NCBI RefSeq assembly: GCF_000372525.1
Contig: NZ_AQUR01000079.1
Span: 1-64,000 of the forward strand
Length of the DNA stretch: 64,000 bases
Reading direction: 5' to 3'
Origin: Cupriavidus neocaledonicus
Lineage (GTDB): Bacteria > Pseudomonadota > Gammaproteobacteria > Burkholderiales > Burkholderiaceae
Part shown: piece by piece, positions 60,720-64,000 of the stretch
How the letters are laid out: each line of letters begins with the position of its first letter
Numbering within the stretch: the first letter of the stretch is position 1
The notes under the pieces: model-generated
What the model was told of the DNA's origin: nothing
Database searches by the model: none
Seen by the model: the letters and a program-made list of their open reading frames with translations, nothing else
Position numbers and translations under genes: made by a program

Positions 60720-62033
60720 ATGGAAATTGCCATATTACTGGCGCTGATTCTGCTGAACGGCCTGTTTGCGATGTCCGAGATTGCACTCGTTACAGCCCGC
60801 AAGGCACGCCTGCAACGCCAGATCGAGAACGGCGACCGCGGCGCCATTGCCGCGGCCAAGCTGGGCGAGGACCCCACCCGCTTCCTCTCGACCGTGCAGA
60901 TCGGCATCACCTCGATCGGCGTGCTCAACGGCGTGGTCGGCGAATCGACGCTGGCGCAGCCGCTGGGCCTGTGGCTGCAGGGTTTTGGCATCTCGGAAAG
61001 CACCGCTGGCTATGTAGCCACCGCGATCGTGGTGGCCGGCCTGACCTATTTTTCCATCGTGCTGGGCGAACTGGTGCCCAAGCGGCTGGGCCAGATGGCG
61101 CCCGAGGCCATCGCGCGCCTGGTGGCGCGCCCGATCGGCTGGCTGGCGGTGGCCTCGACCCCTTTCGTCAAGCTCCTGTCAAGCTCCACGCGGCTGGTGC
61201 TGCGGCTGCTCGGCACCCAGGTCGACCGCGGCCCCGGCGTGACCGAGGAAGAAATCCATGCCCTGCTGGTGGAAGGCTCCGAAGCCGGCGTGATCGAGCA
61301 GCATGAGCACACCATGGTGCGCAACGTGTTCCGCCTGGATGACCGCCAGCTGGCGTCACTGATGGTGCCGCGCGGCGACGTGGTCTACCTGGATGTGGAA
61401 GCCACGATGGACGAGAACCTGCGCCGCATCGAGGAATCCGACCACTCGCGCTTCCCGGTGGTGCGTGGCGGCATGCACGACATCATCGGCGTGGTCAGCG
61501 CGCGCCAGCTGCTGGCGCGCCGGCTGCGCGGCGAGGAAGCGGACCTGCAGGCGGCGGTGCAGCCCGCGGTATTCGTGCCAGAAAGCGTGACCGGCATGGA
61601 GCTGCTGGAAAACTTCCGTGCCTCGGGCGGCCAGATCGCCTTTGTCATCGACGAATACGGCGAGGTGCTGGGCCTGGTGACGTTGCGGGACCTGATCGAG
61701 GCCATCACCGGCGAATTCAAGGCCGAGGCCGCCGGCGAGCAATGGGCGGTACAGCGCGACGACGGCTCGTGGCTGCTCGATGGCCTGATCCCGATCCCCG
61801 AGCTGAAAGACCGCATCGGCCTGCGCCAGGTGCCCGAGGAAGAAAAGGAGCGCTATCACACGCTGTCCGGCATGCTGCTGTTGCTGCTGGGGCGTCTGCC
61901 CCAGATTGCCGACACGGTGCAATGGGGCGACTGGCGCTTCGAGATCGTCGACATGGACGGCAAGCGCATCGACAAGGTGCTGGCCGAACGCCTGCCGCCC
62001 CAGGACGGGCCCGAGGAAGAAACCACCGGCTGA
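60720..62033 (+). CDS. CNNM/HlyC-CorC family protein
   Basis: 437 residues. N-terminal DUF21 membrane domain (ALILLNGLFAMSEIALVTARKARLQ, three to four helices), a CBS pair (about 200 to 330, with MVPRGDVVYLDVEATMDENL and FVIDEYGEVLGLVTLRDLIEA) and a C-terminal CorC/HlyC domain. Associated with magnesium/cobalt efflux or stress tolerance; hemolysin naming is historical. Confidence 0.9.
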   Translation: MEIAILLALILLNGLFAMSEIALVTARKARLQRQIENGDRGAIAAAKLGEDPTRFLSTVQIGITSIGVLNGVVGESTLAQPLGLWLQGFGISESTAGYVATAIVVAGLTYFSIVLGELVPKRLGQMAPEAIARLVARPIGWLAVASTPFVKLLSSSTRLVLRLLGTQVDRGPGVTEEEIHALLVEGSEAGVIEQHEHTMVRNVFRLDDRQLASLMVPRGDVVYLDVEATMDENLRRIEESDHSRFPVVRGGMHDIIGVVSARQLLARRLRGEEADLQAAVQPAVFVPESVTGMELLENFRASGGQIAFVIDEYGEVLGLVTLRDLIEAITGEFKAEAAGEQWAVQRDDGSWLLDGLIPIPELKDRIGLRQVPEEEKERYHTLSGMLLLLLGRLPQIADTVQWGDWRFEIVDMDGKRIDKVLAERLPPQDGPEEETTG

Positions 62034-62338
62034 GTCGCGCAGACCGGCACCCGGGCCACGTCGCGGCGTCAATCGCATCTTCCCTGGATGGATGGCGCCG
62101 CATTGATCCAAATCAAATGTAGTTGTGTCCGGATCACTTCGGCGCAACCTGCAACGCCCCTCGCCCCTCCCTTCGCTTATGATCGGGCTCCGTGGCCCGC
62201 GGGCGGCCGCGGCACGCATGGCTGCCCAACTGGCGACGACTGCGACCGCGGCGTGCCGGCGGCCTGCCGAAGAACTATTTCAGACACGGGGAGACGCGTG
62301 CGCCGCAAGCCAATGTCCCGCGGCCCGCAAGATCATGC
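62034..62338. other. Intergenic region
   Basis: Nothing recognised beyond the upstream region of the EAL-like gene. Confidence 0.4.
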
Positions 62339-63655
62339 ATGGATCCTGATGCCGACGACCTCGTCCAAAGCGCTGCCAGCGGCGGCAGCGGCGCGATGCA
62401 ACCGTCCGCGCTGGTAGGCGCGCTGAGCGCGCGCCGCGCCCAGGCCGGTGCGCCGGCGGCGATCCTGGCGATCCGCCTGGACCGCTTTGCCAGCGCCGGT
62501 GAAACCCTCGGCACAGACCGCTCCGCCAGGCTGCGCGGCATCGTGCAGGCGCGCATCGCCTGCCTGCTGCCGCCAGGCGCGGACATGCACTGGATTGCCG
62601 CGGCCGACCTGGTGGTCATCACCGCGCTGCCCGCCGGCGTGCCCGATCCGGGCCAGTTAGCCAGCCGCGTGGCCGACGACCTGTCCCGGCCTTTTGCGCT
62701 GGAGGGCTTCGAGTTGCACCTGTCGTGCAGCATTGGCGTGGCCAACGACCATGCCGACATCCCGGCCGAGCGCAGCCTGCAGCAGGCATTCGACGCCATG
62801 CTGCGGGTCAACCGCCAGGGCGGCGCCGGCCTCGCGCGCGCCGACAAGCCGCTGTCCCCGCCCGCGGCCCCGTTGCTGGCGGCGCTGCCCGATGCGCTCG
62901 AGCGCGGCGAGCTGAGCCTGCAGCTGCAGCCGCGCGCCGACCTTGCCGGCGCTGCCGTCAGCGGCTACACGGTGCGGCTGCGCTGGCAGCATCCGGTGCT
63001 CGGCCGCGTGGCGCCGCAGGACTTCCTGCCCGGCGTCGAAGCGCTCGGACTGGTCGGCCGCATCGGCAACTGGCTGCTGGAAAGCGTGCTGCCGCTGGTC
63101 CGTGCCGCCGAGACCATCGCCCCGCTGCAGTTCACCCTGCTGGCCTCGAGCGCGCAGCTGCATCGCCCGCAAATGTTGGAAGCCCTGGCGCAAGCGCTCG
63201 ATGCGCGCGGCATTGCGCCGGAGCACCTGTGCATCGAACTGCCGGCCAGCACGGTGCCGACCGACGCCGAGCTGATCGACCGCTTTGCCGCGCTGCGCCG
63301 GCGCGGCCTGCAGCTGGCGCTGGGCGATTTCGACGACAGCCCGGCCTGCCGCGAGGCGCTGGCGGCGCTGCATCCTGACGCCGTCACGCTGGACGCGCGC
63401 GGCCTCGGCCATGCCCGCGAGGCCCATAGCCGTGCCGACAGCCTGCGCGAAGCCTGCCGCGCGGCGCGGCGCGCCGGCGCGTCGGTCTGCGCCAAGGGCA
63501 TCGAAACGCGCCAGCAGCTTGAGGCGGTGCGTAGCTGGGGTTGCCACAGCGTGCAGGGCTACCTGCTGGCGCAGCCGTTCCCGGCCGTCTGGCTGCTGCA
63601 GACCCATGCGGCAATCCAGCAGCGCGCCCGCGCCTTGCTGGCGCCGCCGGACTGA
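62339..63655 (+). CDS. Degenerate GGDEF-EAL protein
   Basis: 438 residues from the ATG at 62339 (start uncertain; weak ribosome binding site). N-terminal half keeps the GGDEF fold (LSCSIGVANDHADIPAERSLQQAFDAMLR) but has IAAADLVVI instead of GGDEF. The EAL domain retains ELPAS, AKGIET and SVQGYLLAQPFP, yet EAL is replaced (YTVRLRW) and the DDFGTG motif reads GDFDDS. Probably a catalytically dead c-di-GMP receptor or scaffold. Confidence 0.8.
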   Translation: MDPDADDLVQSAASGGSGAMQPSALVGALSARRAQAGAPAAILAIRLDRFASAGETLGTDRSARLRGIVQARIACLLPPGADMHWIAAADLVVITALPAGVPDPGQLASRVADDLSRPFALEGFELHLSCSIGVANDHADIPAERSLQQAFDAMLRVNRQGGAGLARADKPLSPPAAPLLAALPDALERGELSLQLQPRADLAGAAVSGYTVRLRWQHPVLGRVAPQDFLPGVEALGLVGRIGNWLLESVLPLVRAAETIAPLQFTLLASSAQLHRPQMLEALAQALDARGIAPEHLCIELPASTVPTDAELIDRFAALRRRGLQLALGDFDDSPACREALAALHPDAVTLDARGLGHAREAHSRADSLREACRAARRAGASVCAKGIETRQQLEAVRSWGCHSVQGYLLAQPFPAVWLLQTHAAIQQRARALLAPPD

Positions 63656-63799
63656 CCGCCAGGCCTGTGGCAAGCGGCTGCACGATTTACAAATTGCGAC
63701 ATACCAGCTATCAAAGCCGCGCGCAGCAGCGGTAAAATCTGCGTCAATCCCAAACTCGGAGAATCGCTCGATTCTCGACCCTATCGAAAGGAGCCCGGC

Positions 63800-63931
63800 G
63801 TGAAGAAAGGTTGGATCTGGTGCGTTTTGTTTGCCACTCTGTTGGCCGGTTGCAACACGATGGCAGGGCTCGGCCAGGACATTCAGCGCGGCGGCCAGAA
63901 GCTGGAAAGCTCGGCAGAACGCCACAAGTAA
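63800..63931 (+). CDS. Entericidin-like small lipoprotein
   Basis: 43 residues from a GTG with AAAGGAG 6 nt upstream. VKKGWIWCVLFATLLAGCNTMAG gives signal and lipobox; GLGQDIQRGGQKLESSAERHK is the entericidin A/B tail. Envelope lipoprotein, in E. coli a toxin/antidote pair, here single. Followed by a strong terminator. Confidence 0.9.
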   Translation: MKKGWIWCVLFATLLAGCNTMAGLGQDIQRGGQKLESSAERHK

Positions 63932-63953
63932 GCCGGCCAGGGCTGCATCGACA

Positions 63954-63987
63954 GCAAAACGGCACGCCCGCTGGCGTGCCGTTTTGC
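63954..63987. terminator. Bidirectional intrinsic terminator
   Basis: 15-bp perfect stem (63954 to 63968 with 63973 to 63987), loop CGCT, with AAAA/TTTT inside the stem ends. 22 bp after the entericidin stop. Confidence 0.85.
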
Positions 63988-64000
63988 TTGGTCCCGCGCC

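Overview
The window looks like a chromosomal stretch of a beta-proteobacterium of the Burkholderiaceae, most probably Cupriavidus or a close relative. Pointers are the very high GC content and codon use, a Bug-family (TTT) receptor, a self-sufficient CYP116B-type P450, PAKKA-tailed HU, KfrA-type proteins and an AaeXAB-like exporter. The species call is inference from gene content; no rRNA or tRNA was found.

Region 1 (1 to about 6550) differs from the rest. It is lower in GC and carries a molybdopterin-fold lipoprotein, a ModE/LysR-type regulator and an orphan TupA-like tungstate-binding protein, followed by a decayed KfrA coiled-coil remnant and a large tyrosine recombinase. It ends at an enterochelin-esterase-like gene that has lost its N-terminal part, which suggests the right edge of an inserted island.

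Region 2 (6.5 to 21 kb) is catabolic and efflux-related: IclR regulator, Bug receptor, CYP116B P450-reductase fusion, a LysR gene divergent from an FUSC/DUF1656/HlyD/NodT exporter operon, a repeat-containing small secreted protein, cupin, LysR, VOC and thioredoxin-like genes. Region 3 (21 to 29 kb) has a nuclease-helicase fusion behind a LexA-type box, an acyl-CoA synthetase, and an intact KfrA plus tyrosine recombinase pair that repeats the arrangement of region 1.

Region 4 (29 to 47 kb) holds a TetR regulator, cardiolipin synthase, response regulator, EAL-CBS-GGDEF protein, chemoreceptor, a HAD-like protein, CHMI, two HU proteins, Mpo1-like protein, Crp-type regulator, arylamine N-acetyltransferase, SDR, second acyl-CoA ligase, PAP2 acid phosphatase, CreA and an acyl-CoA thioesterase. 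Two intergenic stretches (29.17 to 29.27 kb plus strand; 37.77 to 37.86 kb minus strand) look like terminated small RNAs.

Region 5 (47 to 64 kb) has amtB behind a sigma-54 promoter, an MscS channel, a Bcr/CflA exporter, opgG-opgH for periplasmic glucans, several small secreted proteins, ribB under an FMN riboswitch, PagL, an XRE/MmyB regulator, a CNNM/CorC-type protein, a degenerate GGDEF-EAL protein and an entericidin lipoprotein. Themes are envelope and osmotic adaptation, nitrogen uptake and signalling. The most interesting items are the duplicated KfrA/recombinase modules sharing a CGATAA palindrome, the SOS-box nuclease-helicase, two candidate sRNAs, and two paralogous families of unknown small secreted proteins.
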